A DNA stretch of 7,962 nt, from contig DIAL01000152.1 in assembly GCA_002414705.1 (NCBI GenBank), positions 22,592-30,553 on the forward strand. Reading direction: 5' to 3'. The notes beneath the pieces are model-generated. The model ran no database searches. It saw only the letters and a list, made by a program, of their open reading frames with translations, and was not told the origin of the DNA. This document shows positions 1 to 6,029 of the stretch, in pieces. This DNA is from Flavobacteriaceae bacterium UBA5079. GTDB lineage: Bacteria > Bacteroidota > Bacteroidia > Flavobacteriales > Flavobacteriaceae. A program made the translations under genes and the position numbers. How positions within the stretch are numbered: the stretch's first letter is position 1; each line of letters opens with the position of its first letter.

Positions 1-148
1 TTAATACATCGCCAGCAAGAAGGTTGAATGCGGTAAAATCGACAGTAACAGTCCCGCCAGCAACAGTTGGAAAAATCGTTGTGATTCGCGACTCATTATT
101 TAAATAATTACCAGAAATCCCTCCAGTATCATAAAAATTTGTACCACA
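1..148 (-). repeat. CUB-encoding DNA repeat, copy 2 (truncated by window edge)
   Basis: This stretch aligns without gaps to 331-478, an offset of exactly 330 bp or 110 codons. It encodes the start of the second CUB domain (from C301). Both copies share TTAATACATC at their left ends on the plus strand and the encoded CGxNFYD and VTVDFTAFN..AGDVL motifs. The DNA is clearly related but not identical, with many third-position changes. That fits an older domain duplication rather than a recent one. Confidence 0.8.
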
Positions 149-1048
149 AGTTGGAGGCGGAGGCGGAGTTGAGCAGGTAACATTTGCTTCCCAACCATCA
201 CTAACGACAGAAGTATCACTAGTGAAAACAAATGTGAGCGTTCCAGAGGCGTCTGTAGAACTAAATGAAACTGGTGCAGTCAGAACTGTTCCTAAATTTG
301 GGTAACTAGAATCAGGTCCATTATAAACAGTTAATACATCTCCTGCAAGTATATTAAATGCAGTAAAATCTACAGTAACAGCACCACCCAAAGCGTCTGG
401 ATAAACGGTTGTAGTTGTGATTTCGTTATTTGAATAACTTCCTGCCGCTCCACCACTGTCATAAAAATTGCCACCACATACAGGAATGTCGGCACAACTG
501 GTAGTTCCAGTGCCTCCCGTTTGCTGTAATGTTATAAAGCCTGGGTCATCACTGTAATTAGTTATTAGCACCACGTATATTTGTCCAGATAAAGCTCCAG
601 AAATCGTCATGTCTTCAGTTGGCAGGTAATTAAAACTACAATCAGTTATATTGTCTGTGGCATACGGATAAAATGTAGGGTTGGTAGTATTGTTTGGGCA
701 ACCGACAGGTGTGCAAGCGGTTAACGTAATAGCTGCATTTGCTGCGGCAAGTGAAGGAAATGGACCCCAAGCAATAAAATCTACATCCAAACCTACGCCA
801 CCAGCTGTTTCTTGTGATATAGTAAAAAATAAATCGCCTGCTTGTTCTATTTGTAGAAAATAATAAGCAGGATTTGGAATACTGTATAAGCAACCTACAA
901 CTGTAGCATTAGGATTTCCGGTCACATTAGGAAATACTAACCCAGAACCACCTGCACAAAATTGATCTGCTGTTCCAACAGAATTCCCTTGAGAAAAACA
1001 AGAGCCAATGGATAGTGAAAAAATGAAAATTAATGTAAAATTTCTCAT
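1..1048 (-). CDS. Secreted CUB-repeat surface protein, likely T9SS cargo (3' end outside window)
   Basis: This is the N-terminal 349 residues of a large exported protein; the reading frame is still open at the window edge. The start is fixed: an in-frame TAA lies at 1061-1063 with no start codon between it and this ATG. Residues 1-19 form a signal peptide (MRNF...SCFS|Q). An IGSC lipobox around C17 is possible but weak. Residues 21-190 form a cysteine-rich domain (C31, C53, C112, C117, C137, C185) with DVDFIAWGPF at 88-97. I recognise this domain from memory as the N-terminal module of Bacteroidota proteins that end in a gliding-motility/T9SS type B sorting domain. CUB domain 1 spans about C191-C292 (CGGNFYDSGG ... 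FSSTDASGTLTFVFTSD ... DGWEANVTC). A T-P5-T linker (294-300) leads into CUB domain 2, which begins at C301 and is cut off. The likely role is extracellular adhesion or binding. The T9SS C-terminus is inferred, not seen. The upstream neighbour ends 32 bp away, so cotranscription is likely. Confidence 0.85.
   Translation of the reverse strand, partial: MRNFTLIFIFSLSIGSCFSQGNSVGTADQFCAGGSGLVFPNVTGNPNATVVGCLYSIPNPAYYFLQIEQAGDLFFTISQETAGGVGLDVDFIAWGPFPSLAAANAAITLTACTPVGCPNNTTNPTFYPYATDNITDCSFNYLPTEDMTISGALSGQIYVVLITNYSDDPGFITLQQTGGTGTTSCADIPVCGGNFYDSGGAAGSYSNNEITTTTVYPDALGGAVTVDFTAFNILAGDVLTVYNGPDSSYPNLGTVLTAPVSFSSTDASGTLTFVFTSDTSVVSDGWEANVTCSTPPPPPTCGTNFYDTGGISGNYLNNESRITTIFPTVAGGTVTVDFTAFNLLAGDVL
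331..478 (-). repeat. CUB-encoding DNA repeat, copy 1
   Basis: This is the partner of the copy at 1-148, and it encodes the first half of CUB domain 1 from C191. The similarity stops sharply at the first cysteine codon, where the two linkers differ (ADIPV before copy 1, a five-proline run before copy 2). The duplicated unit is therefore one whole CUB domain plus its linker, 110 residues. Confidence 0.8.
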
Positions 1049-1080
1049 AGTGATGTTTCTTTAAAATGGCTAAATTAGGA

Positions 1081-1497
1081 TTACAGGAAACTGAAAAATT
1101 GCCAATCTGTAAAGCTTTCACAGTTGGTAGTTGTATTAACAATTTTTGTACGCCATTTAAAGCATTTAGCGTTCAGATCTTTGAAGGATACTGCAAATTC
1201 TCCCTGCGATTTTTTACTTAAACTGCCTATCTTATGAATAATTTTTTCTGAACGTTTTGTGCCATTCAAGGATTTCCAACATCCATTTAGAGGTTGAATT
1301 TCGAGTTCTGAAACAAGAAAATTTTTATTGGCTGTTTTGGTGAAATTCCAAGAGATAATATATTCTGGTATATTTGAAGATTTTATCTCAAGTGATTTGC
1401 TTGTTATTAAGAAATTTTCTGCACATGGATTGTTTTGACCAAATCCATTATAAAAAAACATTATCAGTAATACGAGAGGGAGTGATTTTTTAATCAT
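1081..1497 (-). CDS. Small exported four-cysteine protein, function unknown
   Basis: This is a 138-residue protein I do not recognise. Residues 1-20 are a signal peptide (MIKK, then a hydrophobic run ending NGFG|QNN). The mature part has four cysteines (C25, C73, C112, C126), which could form two disulfides after export. Its strand-like segments (YIISWNF, FLVSELEIQ, EFAVSFKDL, CFKWRTKIV, DWQFFSFL) suggest a single beta-sandwich. The KWRTKIVN...FTDWQFFSF end recalls the last strands of a fibronectin type III domain, but this is a visual impression only. There is no lipobox and no C-terminal sorting domain. It lies 32 bp upstream of the CUB-repeat gene on the same strand, so the two are probably cotranscribed and may act together at the cell surface. 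Coding status is supported by the signal peptide and the lack of any competing frame. Confidence 0.75.
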   Translation of the reverse strand: MIKKSLPLVLLIMFFYNGFGQNNPCAENFLITSKSLEIKSSNIPEYIISWNFTKTANKNFLVSELEIQPLNGCWKSLNGTKRSEKIIHKIGSLSKKSQGEFAVSFKDLNAKCFKWRTKIVNTTTNCESFTDWQFFSFL

Positions 1498-1692
1498 AAG
1501 TTACTATTTGAGGTTGTTAAATACATATTGTATTTTCACCATTTCAAATAGGTAGTATAGGGTAGGTTTTGGGTTGTTTTTATGAAACCATTGATTAAGT
1601 GTTAAAAATCTGACAAATCATTATTATATTGTGAAATATAATAAAAAAAGTTCACCTATATGTAGTAAATAATAAATATTTATTAAAATTTT
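1498..1692. promoter_or_regulatory. Divergent intergenic region with promoters for both flanking units
   Basis: This 195-bp AT-rich spacer separates two divergent units, so it must carry a promoter for each. I found no exact Bacteroidota -7 element (TAnnTTTG). The nearest plus-strand sequence is TATATTGT at about 1625-1632, without a properly spaced -33 TTG. No operator-like palindrome or riboswitch was recognised. The promoter assignment rests on gene layout alone. Confidence 0.4.
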
Positions 1693-2586
1693 ATGATGTT
1701 CGAGATTTTCGAAAACTTAAATGTTTGTATTGATAATCAGGTGTATATGAAGCCTGACTACCTGATAGATCCATTCATTTCTGGTAATAAGTACCGGAAA
1801 TTAAAGTACAATGTTCTGCAAGCAAAAAAGCTAGCTTCTAAAACGCTTTTAACATTTGGAGGTGCGTATTCTAATCATATAGCGGCTGTAGCTGCTGCTG
1901 GAAGTCGATTTGGTTTTCAGACAATTGGCATTATTCGTGGTGAAGAGTTAATAAATAAAATTCAAGAGAATCCAACTTTGGTGTATGCGCAAAAACAGGG
2001 TATGCAGTTTTATTTTGTTTCAAGAGATGCTTACAGGAAAAAAGAATCACCATCATTTATTGAATATTTAAAAAGTCAGTTTGGTAATTTTTATTTGATA
2101 CCTGAAGGCGGAACAAACGATTTAGCTATTAAAGGCTGTGAAGAAATCTTAACAAATCAAGATGCTAAATTCGATTATATAACCTGTCCAGTTGGAACAG
2201 GTGGAACAATTTCGGGTTTGATAAATGCTTCAGTAAATCATCAAAAAATTCTTGGTTTTCCAGCTCTTAAAGGTGATTTTTTACAAAAAGATATTAGTAA
2301 ATTTGCAAAGCGTGACAATTGGGATTTGGTGACAGATTATCATTTTGGTGGTTATGCTAAAATAAATTCGGAATTAATCAGTTTTATTAATGAATTTAAG
2401 AGTCAATTCAATATACCATTAGATCCTATTTATACGGGTAAAATGGTTTACGGTGTTTTTGATTTGATAAAAAAAGGATATTTTCCAAAAGACGCCAAAA
2501 TTTTAATGATTCATACAGGAGGTCTCCAAGGAATTGCAGGAATGAATCACTTTTTAAAAAAGAAGAATATGATTAAAATTAAATAA
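1693..2586 (+). CDS. PLP-dependent ACC deaminase/D-cysteine desulfhydrase family enzyme
   Basis: This is a 297-residue cytoplasmic fold-type II PLP enzyme. Family members deaminate 1-aminocyclopropane-1-carboxylate or release H2S from D-cysteine. Visible landmarks are the SGNKYRKLKYN segment with the expected Schiff-base lysine K33, GGAYSNH at 56-62 (substrate carboxylate loop), PEGGTN at 137-142, the PLP-phosphate loop VGTGGT at 167-172, YTGK at 247-250 and HTGG at 274-277. It is shorter than characterised ACC deaminases (about 338 residues), mainly because only 32 residues precede the lysine. This is not a start error, because an in-frame TAA lies at 1684-1686, 9 bp upstream. The second codon is also ATG (1696), so the true start could be either. 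It is the first gene of an operon and lies 2 bp before the glucosaminidase gene. The substrate cannot be decided from sequence, and a simple ACC deaminase label would be too specific. Confidence 0.9.
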   Translation: MMFEIFENLNVCIDNQVYMKPDYLIDPFISGNKYRKLKYNVLQAKKLASKTLLTFGGAYSNHIAAVAAAGSRFGFQTIGIIRGEELINKIQENPTLVYAQKQGMQFYFVSRDAYRKKESPSFIEYLKSQFGNFYLIPEGGTNDLAIKGCEEILTNQDAKFDYITCPVGTGGTISGLINASVNHQKILGFPALKGDFLQKDISKFAKRDNWDLVTDYHFGGYAKINSELISFINEFKSQFNIPLDPIYTGKMVYGVFDLIKKGYFPKDAKILMIHTGGLQGIAGMNHFLKKKNMIKIK

Positions 2587-2588
2587 GA

Positions 2589-3401
2589 ATGAAGCGAATA
2601 CTAGTATTGATCTGTTTGGCATTAATTGTTTTTGGTTGTGGCACTAAAAAACGTGCAGCTTCTAAATCATCAAAAAATAAACCTAGAACCGAGCGTGTTG
2701 TTAAAAAGCCTCAAATAAAATTTCCAACTCAAGAACCTCAAGTAGATCCTCCAGTTAAAGAAACGGTTGTGAGTAATAATCCCATTGAAGATTATATAGT
2801 AACCTATAGTGATATTGCTCAAGAAGAAATGCGTTTATATAATATTCCAGCAAGTATTACCCTTGCTCAAGGGATTTTAGAATCCAGTTCTGGTCGTGGT
2901 CGTTTATCTGTTGAAGCTAATAATCATTTTGGAATAAAATGTCACGAATGGACAGGTGCCAAAATATATCATGATGATGATGCCGATCAAGAATGTTTCA
3001 GAAAATATAATGATGCCAAATATTCCTATCGTGATCATTCACTTTTTTTAAAAGAACGCAAGCGCTATTATAAATTGTTTGAATTAGACATAGACGATTA
3101 CAAAGGTTGGGCTAAAGGTTTAAAAGCTGCTGGATATGCTACTGATAGGAAATATCCTGATAAGTTAATTAGTTTAATTGAACGCTATGAACTTTACAAA
3201 TATGATGAAATGATAACCGGTAAAACAACTGTTGTTCATGCTGAAAAATCCACAGAATCCTCTCACCAAGTTGTAAAAGGAGACACACTATATTCATTAT
3301 CAAAACGGTATGATACATCTGTTGAAAATTTAAAACGACTTAATAATTTGTCTTCTAATGATTTGAATATTGGAGATGTATTAATAGTTAAATCTAATTA
3401 A
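2589..3401 (+). CDS. Lipoprotein N-acetylglucosaminidase with C-terminal LysM
   Basis: This is a 270-residue peptidoglycan hydrolase predicted to cleave GlcNAc-containing glycan strands in the envelope. Residues 1-17 are a lipoprotein signal with lipobox VFGC, giving a lipidated C17. A basic and proline-rich linker follows (about 18-62). The glucosaminidase (GH73-like) domain covers about 66-205: YNIPASITLAQGILESSSGRG carries the expected catalytic glutamate E98, followed by NNHFGIKC at 111-118, KYNDAKYSYRDHS and the GWAKGLKAAGYATD segment typical of the family. A single LysM domain (226-267, HQVVKGDTLYSLSKRY...NIGDVLIV) should bind peptidoglycan. After the lipid cysteine comes GTKK, which is basic, so there is no acidic surface-export signal and periplasmic orientation is likely. 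It starts 2 bp after the PLP-enzyme stop and ends 12 bp before hemL. There is no Shine-Dalgarno sequence, as is usual in this phylum. Confidence 0.92.
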   Translation: MKRILVLICLALIVFGCGTKKRAASKSSKNKPRTERVVKKPQIKFPTQEPQVDPPVKETVVSNNPIEDYIVTYSDIAQEEMRLYNIPASITLAQGILESSSGRGRLSVEANNHFGIKCHEWTGAKIYHDDDADQECFRKYNDAKYSYRDHSLFLKERKRYYKLFELDIDDYKGWAKGLKAAGYATDRKYPDKLISLIERYELYKYDEMITGKTTVVHAEKSTESSHQVVKGDTLYSLSKRYDTSVENLKRLNNLSSNDLNIGDVLIVKSN

Positions 3402-3413
3402 AGTACAAATTTT

Positions 3414-4700
3414 ATGCAATACAAAAGAAGCAGTGCCTTATTTGCACAAGCTGAACAAGTAATTCCGGGTGGTGTAAATTCTCCAGTTCGAGCTTTTGGA
3501 GCGGTTGGTGGAACACCAATTTTTATAAAAAAAGCAAATGGGCCTTATTTAATTGATGAAGATGATAATCAATACATTGATTATATAAATTCTTGGGGAC
3601 CTATGATTTTAGGTCATGCCTTTCAGCCTGTTGTTGACGCAGTTATTGAAAAAACAAAATTAGGTACTTCTTTTGGAACACCTACAGAGATTGAAACAAA
3701 GATTGCTGAATTAGCAGTTTCTATGGTTCCTAATATTGATAAAATTAGATTTGTAAATTCAGGAACTGAAGCCTGTATGAGTGCAGTAAGGTTAGCACGT
3801 GGTTATACAGGAAAAGACAAAATCATAAAATTTTCAGGTTGCTATCATGGTCATAGCGATAGTTTTTTAATCCAAGCAGGAAGTGGAGCTGTAACATTTG
3901 GTTCTCCTAATAGTCCTGGTGTTACTCAAGGTACAGCTAAAGATACATTATTGGCTAGATATAACGATTTAGAAAATGTAAGCGAATTAATTCATGCCAA
4001 TCTTAATGAAATTGCTTGTATTATTATTGAGCCTGTGGCAGGAAATATGGGGTGTATTCCACCAGAGCCAAATTTTTTACAGGGATTAAGAGATTTGTGT
4101 TCACAGCATGACATTCTTTTAATTTTTGATGAGGTCATGACCGGTTTTCGTTTAGCCAAAGGTGGTGTTCAGGAGTTGTATGGAATTCAAGCAGATATTG
4201 TTTGTTTTGGAAAAGTAATAGGAGGTGGTTTGCCAGTTGGTGCGTTTGCAGCTCGTAAAGAGATTATGAATTATTTGGCACCAATTGGCCCAGTGTATCA
4301 AGCAGGAACATTAAGTGGGAATCCATTAGCCATGGCTGCTGGTTTAGCTATGCTACAAGCATTGAATGCAGATTCTGAAATTTATAAGCGATTAGAAGAA
4401 AAAACGGCCTATTTGCACACAGGATTAAAACATGTTTTAACAGAAAACAACATAGTTCACACTATTAATAGAGTAGGTTCCATGATATCTGTTCATTTTT
4501 CAGAAACTGCTGTTGTGGATTTTCAATCCGCTGCTGATGGTAATAATGATACGTTTAAAAAATTCTTCCATGGCATGCTCGATCATGGAATTTATATTGC
4601 GCCAAGTGCTTTTGAAACGTGGTTTATTACAGATGCCTTAAGTTATGACGATCTAGATAAAACAATAGAAGTTGTAAAAGCTGTAGCGAAAACATTATAA
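3414..4700 (+). CDS. hemL: Glutamate-1-semialdehyde 2,1-aminomutase
   Basis: This 428-residue, full-length class-III aminotransferase-fold enzyme converts glutamate-1-semialdehyde to 5-aminolevulinate, the last C5-pathway step before porphobilinogen in tetrapyrrole (heme) synthesis. Diagnostic features are the N-terminal [12 protein letters not shown] (17-28), NSGTEA (115-120, PLP phosphate), YHGH (144-147), a gate-loop region [15 protein letters not shown] (156-170), [10 protein letters not shown] with D239 contacting the PLP ring nitrogen, and [14 protein letters not shown] with the Schiff-base lysine K267. Nothing is missing or truncated. It is the last gene of the operon, 12 bp after the glucosaminidase, and is followed within 2 bp by a strong terminator hairpin. 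It would supply heme for cytochromes such as the diheme protein encoded at 6571-7812, though there is no sign of shared regulation. Confidence 0.97.
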   Translation: MQYKRSSALFAQAEQVIPGGVNSPVRAFGAVGGTPIFIKKANGPYLIDEDDNQYIDYINSWGPMILGHAFQPVVDAVIEKTKLGTSFGTPTEIETKIAELAVSMVPNIDKIRFVNSGTEACMSAVRLARGYTGKDKIIKFSGCYHGHSDSFLIQAGSGAVTFGSPNSPGVTQGTAKDTLLARYNDLENVSELIHANLNEIACIIIEPVAGNMGCIPPEPNFLQGLRDLCSQHDILLIFDEVMTGFRLAKGGVQELYGIQADIVCFGKVIGGGLPVGAFAARKEIMNYLAPIGPVYQAGTLSGNPLAMAAGLAMLQALNADSEIYKRLEEKTAYLHTGLKHVLTENNIVHTINRVGSMISVHFSETAVVDFQSAADGNNDTFKKFFHGMLDHGIYIAPSAFETWFITDALSYDDLDKTIEVVKAVAKTL

Positions 4701-4701
4701 A

Positions 4702-4733
4702 AAAAAGCCGATTTTATTTAAAATCGGCTTTTT
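4702..4733. terminator. Bidirectional intrinsic terminator, 14-bp perfect stem
   Basis: The arms AAAAAGCCGATTTT (4702-4715) and AAAATCGGCTTTTT (4720-4733) pair perfectly around an ATTT loop. The outer A/T tracts give a U-run in either direction. The hairpin therefore ends the hemL operon on the plus strand and the convergent small exported-protein gene, whose stop codon lies 17 bp away, on the minus strand. Confidence 0.93.
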
Positions 4734-4750
4734 GAAATTTTATAGATTTC

Positions 4751-5143
4751 TTATTCTCTAGGAATCATTTTATTGAATTCCTGTTCTTGTTTTTCGTCAA
4801 GAACTTCGGTCATCTTTTTTTGAAATTCAGGTTCTGCTAATAATGCTTTTGTTATATCTTCGGATTTATCGCTAGATCCAGATCCTAAAAGTTTTCCAGC
4901 AGAATCTCCCATTAGTTTTTGAAATTTCGGAGATTTTAACTGACTAACAACTAAGTCTGAAGCCATGTTCTGCTGTTCTTCGTTTAAATTAAGCTTTTTT
5001 GTAAACTTTTTAACTTGATCACCTGCTAATTGGTCAATAATAGAACTTGATTCGCCAGTGGCAGCAGAACTTAAACTCTTTAAGTTTTGAGCGGTTAGTT
5101 GCATGCTAACTAAAGCTAATACAATAAGTAGTAATTTTTTCAT
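4751..5143 (-). CDS. Small exported protein, probable diverged Spy/CpxP-like paralogue
   Basis: This is a 130-residue exported protein. Residues 1-18 are a signal peptide (MKKLLLIVLALVSMQLTA|Q), almost the same as that of the neighbour at 5258-5722. The mature protein is helical-looking, Ser/Lys/Glu-rich and without cysteine. LNLNEEQQNM (51-60) and VLDEKQEQEF (114-123) match, in order and spacing (62 residues apart against 65), the two LTxxQ motifs of the neighbour, with Thr replaced by Asn and Asp. A Gly/Ser-rich stretch (GKLLGSGSSDKSED, 83-96) replaces the neighbour's highly charged middle. I infer a tandem duplication followed by divergence. A periplasmic chaperone-like or stress role is possible but unproven. 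It has its own promoter candidate (5171-5178) and shares the terminator at 4702-4733 with hemL. Confidence 0.8.
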   Translation of the reverse strand: MKKLLLIVLALVSMQLTAQNLKSLSSAATGESSSIIDQLAGDQVKKFTKKLNLNEEQQNMASDLVVSQLKSPKFQKLMGDSAGKLLGSGSSDKSEDITKALLAEPEFQKKMTEVLDEKQEQEFNKMIPRE

Positions 5144-5170
5144 AATAGTAATTTTTTAAATGGTTTTTAA

Positions 5171-5178
5171 CAAATATA
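5171..5178 (-). promoter_or_regulatory. Bacteroidota -7 promoter element (TATATTTG)
   Basis: On the minus strand this reads TATATTTG, an exact match to the TAnnTTTG -7 consensus of Bacteroidota housekeeping promoters. It sits 27 bp upstream of the ATG at 5143 and just past the terminator of the preceding gene. No clear -33 TTG box is seen upstream. The position supports independent transcription of the 4751-5143 gene. Confidence 0.5.
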
Positions 5179-5198
5179 CTTGTTTTTTAAATATGAAA

Positions 5199-5228
5199 AA
5201 AGGCAGAATACTTATATTATCTGCCTTT
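5199..5228 (-). terminator. Intrinsic terminator of the LTxxQ protein gene
   Basis: The arms AAAGGCAGA (5199-5207) and TCTGCCTTT (5220-5228) form a 9-bp perfect stem with a 12-base loop. On the minus strand the stem is followed by a longer T-run (complement of the As at 5195-5200). It lies 29 bp beyond the stop codon of the gene at 5258-5722 and separates it from the downstream paralogue. Confidence 0.82.
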
Positions 5229-5257
5229 AATTAAACCAATTAACTATTTTCGATCTT

Positions 5258-5722
5258 CTATTTTCTTTGCGGTATTTGCTTTCTTTGTTTTTGTGAATTG
5301 CGTCCTTTTTCCTTGCGTTCCTTTTTAAGGTTTTCCCACTTCTTGTATTGCTCCTCTGTTAAAATCTTTTTCATATTTGCTTTCATGGCAATTTGCTTAT
5401 CAAGCATATCATTTTTCATTTTAAGCTTGTCGTCTTTAGAAACCGCTTTTTCTTCCTTGTCTTTCTGTCTCTCTTGGCGCTTTTCCATCATGGCTTTGCG
5501 TTCTTTAGCATTTTCAACGTTCAAATCCATAATTTGTTTTTGTTGTGCTTCTGTTAAGTCCAATTCTAAAGTTAGCTTTTTTGTTTGTAATTCAGCCATT
5601 TCTTCAGGTGTGTAAGATTGCATCTGTTCGGCCCGATCTCCTTTTTTATGCATTTTTTTTCTGTCTTGAGCAGACATTTGAATAGTTACTAACGCTAAAG
5701 CAATTAAAAATAGTTTTTTCAT
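5258..5722 (-). CDS. Spy/CpxP-like LTxxQ-motif exported protein
   Basis: This is a 154-residue exported, highly charged helical protein. Residues 1-18 are a signal peptide (MKKLFLIALALVTIQMSA|Q). Two LTxxQ motifs, the hallmark of the Spy/CpxP family of periplasmic chaperones and envelope-stress proteins, occur at 56-60 (LTEAQ, within LELDLTEAQQKQI) and 121-125 (LTEEQ, within ILTEEQYKKWENL). Between them lies a Lys/Glu-rich, probably helical or coiled segment (about 70-115). The C-terminal 20-odd residues are strongly basic (KERKEKGRNSQKQRKQIPQRK region). By family knowledge it may bind unfolded envelope proteins or metal, but no metal-binding cluster is seen. It ends at its own terminator (5199-5228). 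The start matches the signal peptide. The long plus-strand frame across it is a shadow of the Lys/Glu codons. Confidence 0.87.
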   Translation of the reverse strand: MKKLFLIALALVTIQMSAQDRKKMHKKGDRAEQMQSYTPEEMAELQTKKLTLELDLTEAQQKQIMDLNVENAKERKAMMEKRQERQKDKEEKAVSKDDKLKMKNDMLDKQIAMKANMKKILTEEQYKKWENLKKERKEKGRNSQKQRKQIPQRK

Positions 5723-6029
5723 GATATATAAATATTAATGTTCGTGATATTAAGACGTTGAATTGTTGAAAAGGTTTAATGGGTGATATTTTTAATTACG
5801 AAACTGATATATTTTAGTATTAAGGTGTGAATATTTTTTCTAAAAACATAAAACATCAAAAATATTTAGATTCATAATTTTTTTATCTGTAACTATTTCA
5901 TTCAATTTTTTGAGACTTAAATTGTTAAATGTTCTTAAATTCAGGTTGTTACTGTTAAATATTTCTAAACAAATGAAACGTTTTAATTGTTTGTCAGTCT
6001 TATTATTAAATTTAAAACACAAACATAAA
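5723..6029. other. 307-bp divergent intergenic region, no supported gene
   Basis: This very AT-rich spacer lies between two divergent genes encoding exported proteins, and it should hold both promoters. I found no exact TAnnTTTG box on either strand, no riboswitch-like structure and no RNA gene. The plus-strand reading frame ahead of 6030 is open from a TTG at 5910 and contains an in-frame ATG at 5973. However, the peptide it would add is a Lys/Leu/Asn-rich stretch with no domain character, and it would bury the signal peptide, so I treat it as untranslated leader. Confidence 0.5.

Noticed and set aside
642..893. Minus-strand 83-codon frame (and plus-strand 681-863) inside the CUB protein gene
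   Set aside because: Both overlap the well-supported CUB-protein frame and have the odd composition of out-of-frame translation.
1591..1632. TTG (1591) and TATATTGT (1625) as a promoter for the PLP-enzyme operon
   Set aside because: The -7 box is inexact and the spacing of about 31 bp is too wide for a Bacteroidota -33/-7 pair.
5298..5615. Plus-strand open frame of 105 codons opposite the LTxxQ gene
   Set aside because: It is Ser/Phe/Leu-rich, the mirror of Lys/Glu codons on the other strand. The minus-strand frame has a signal peptide and family motifs.
5741..5802. Imperfect inverted repeat TTCGT...ACGAA with A/T-rich inner arms, possible operator
   Set aside because: The arms match for only about five bases before mismatches and the loop is long. 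It is easily due to chance in such AT-rich DNA.
5910..6029. Upstream extension of the YLPxxFNP gene from TTG 5910 or ATG 5973
   Set aside because: It adds a Lys/Leu-rich stretch without domain character and hides a textbook signal peptide that begins at the ATG at 6030.
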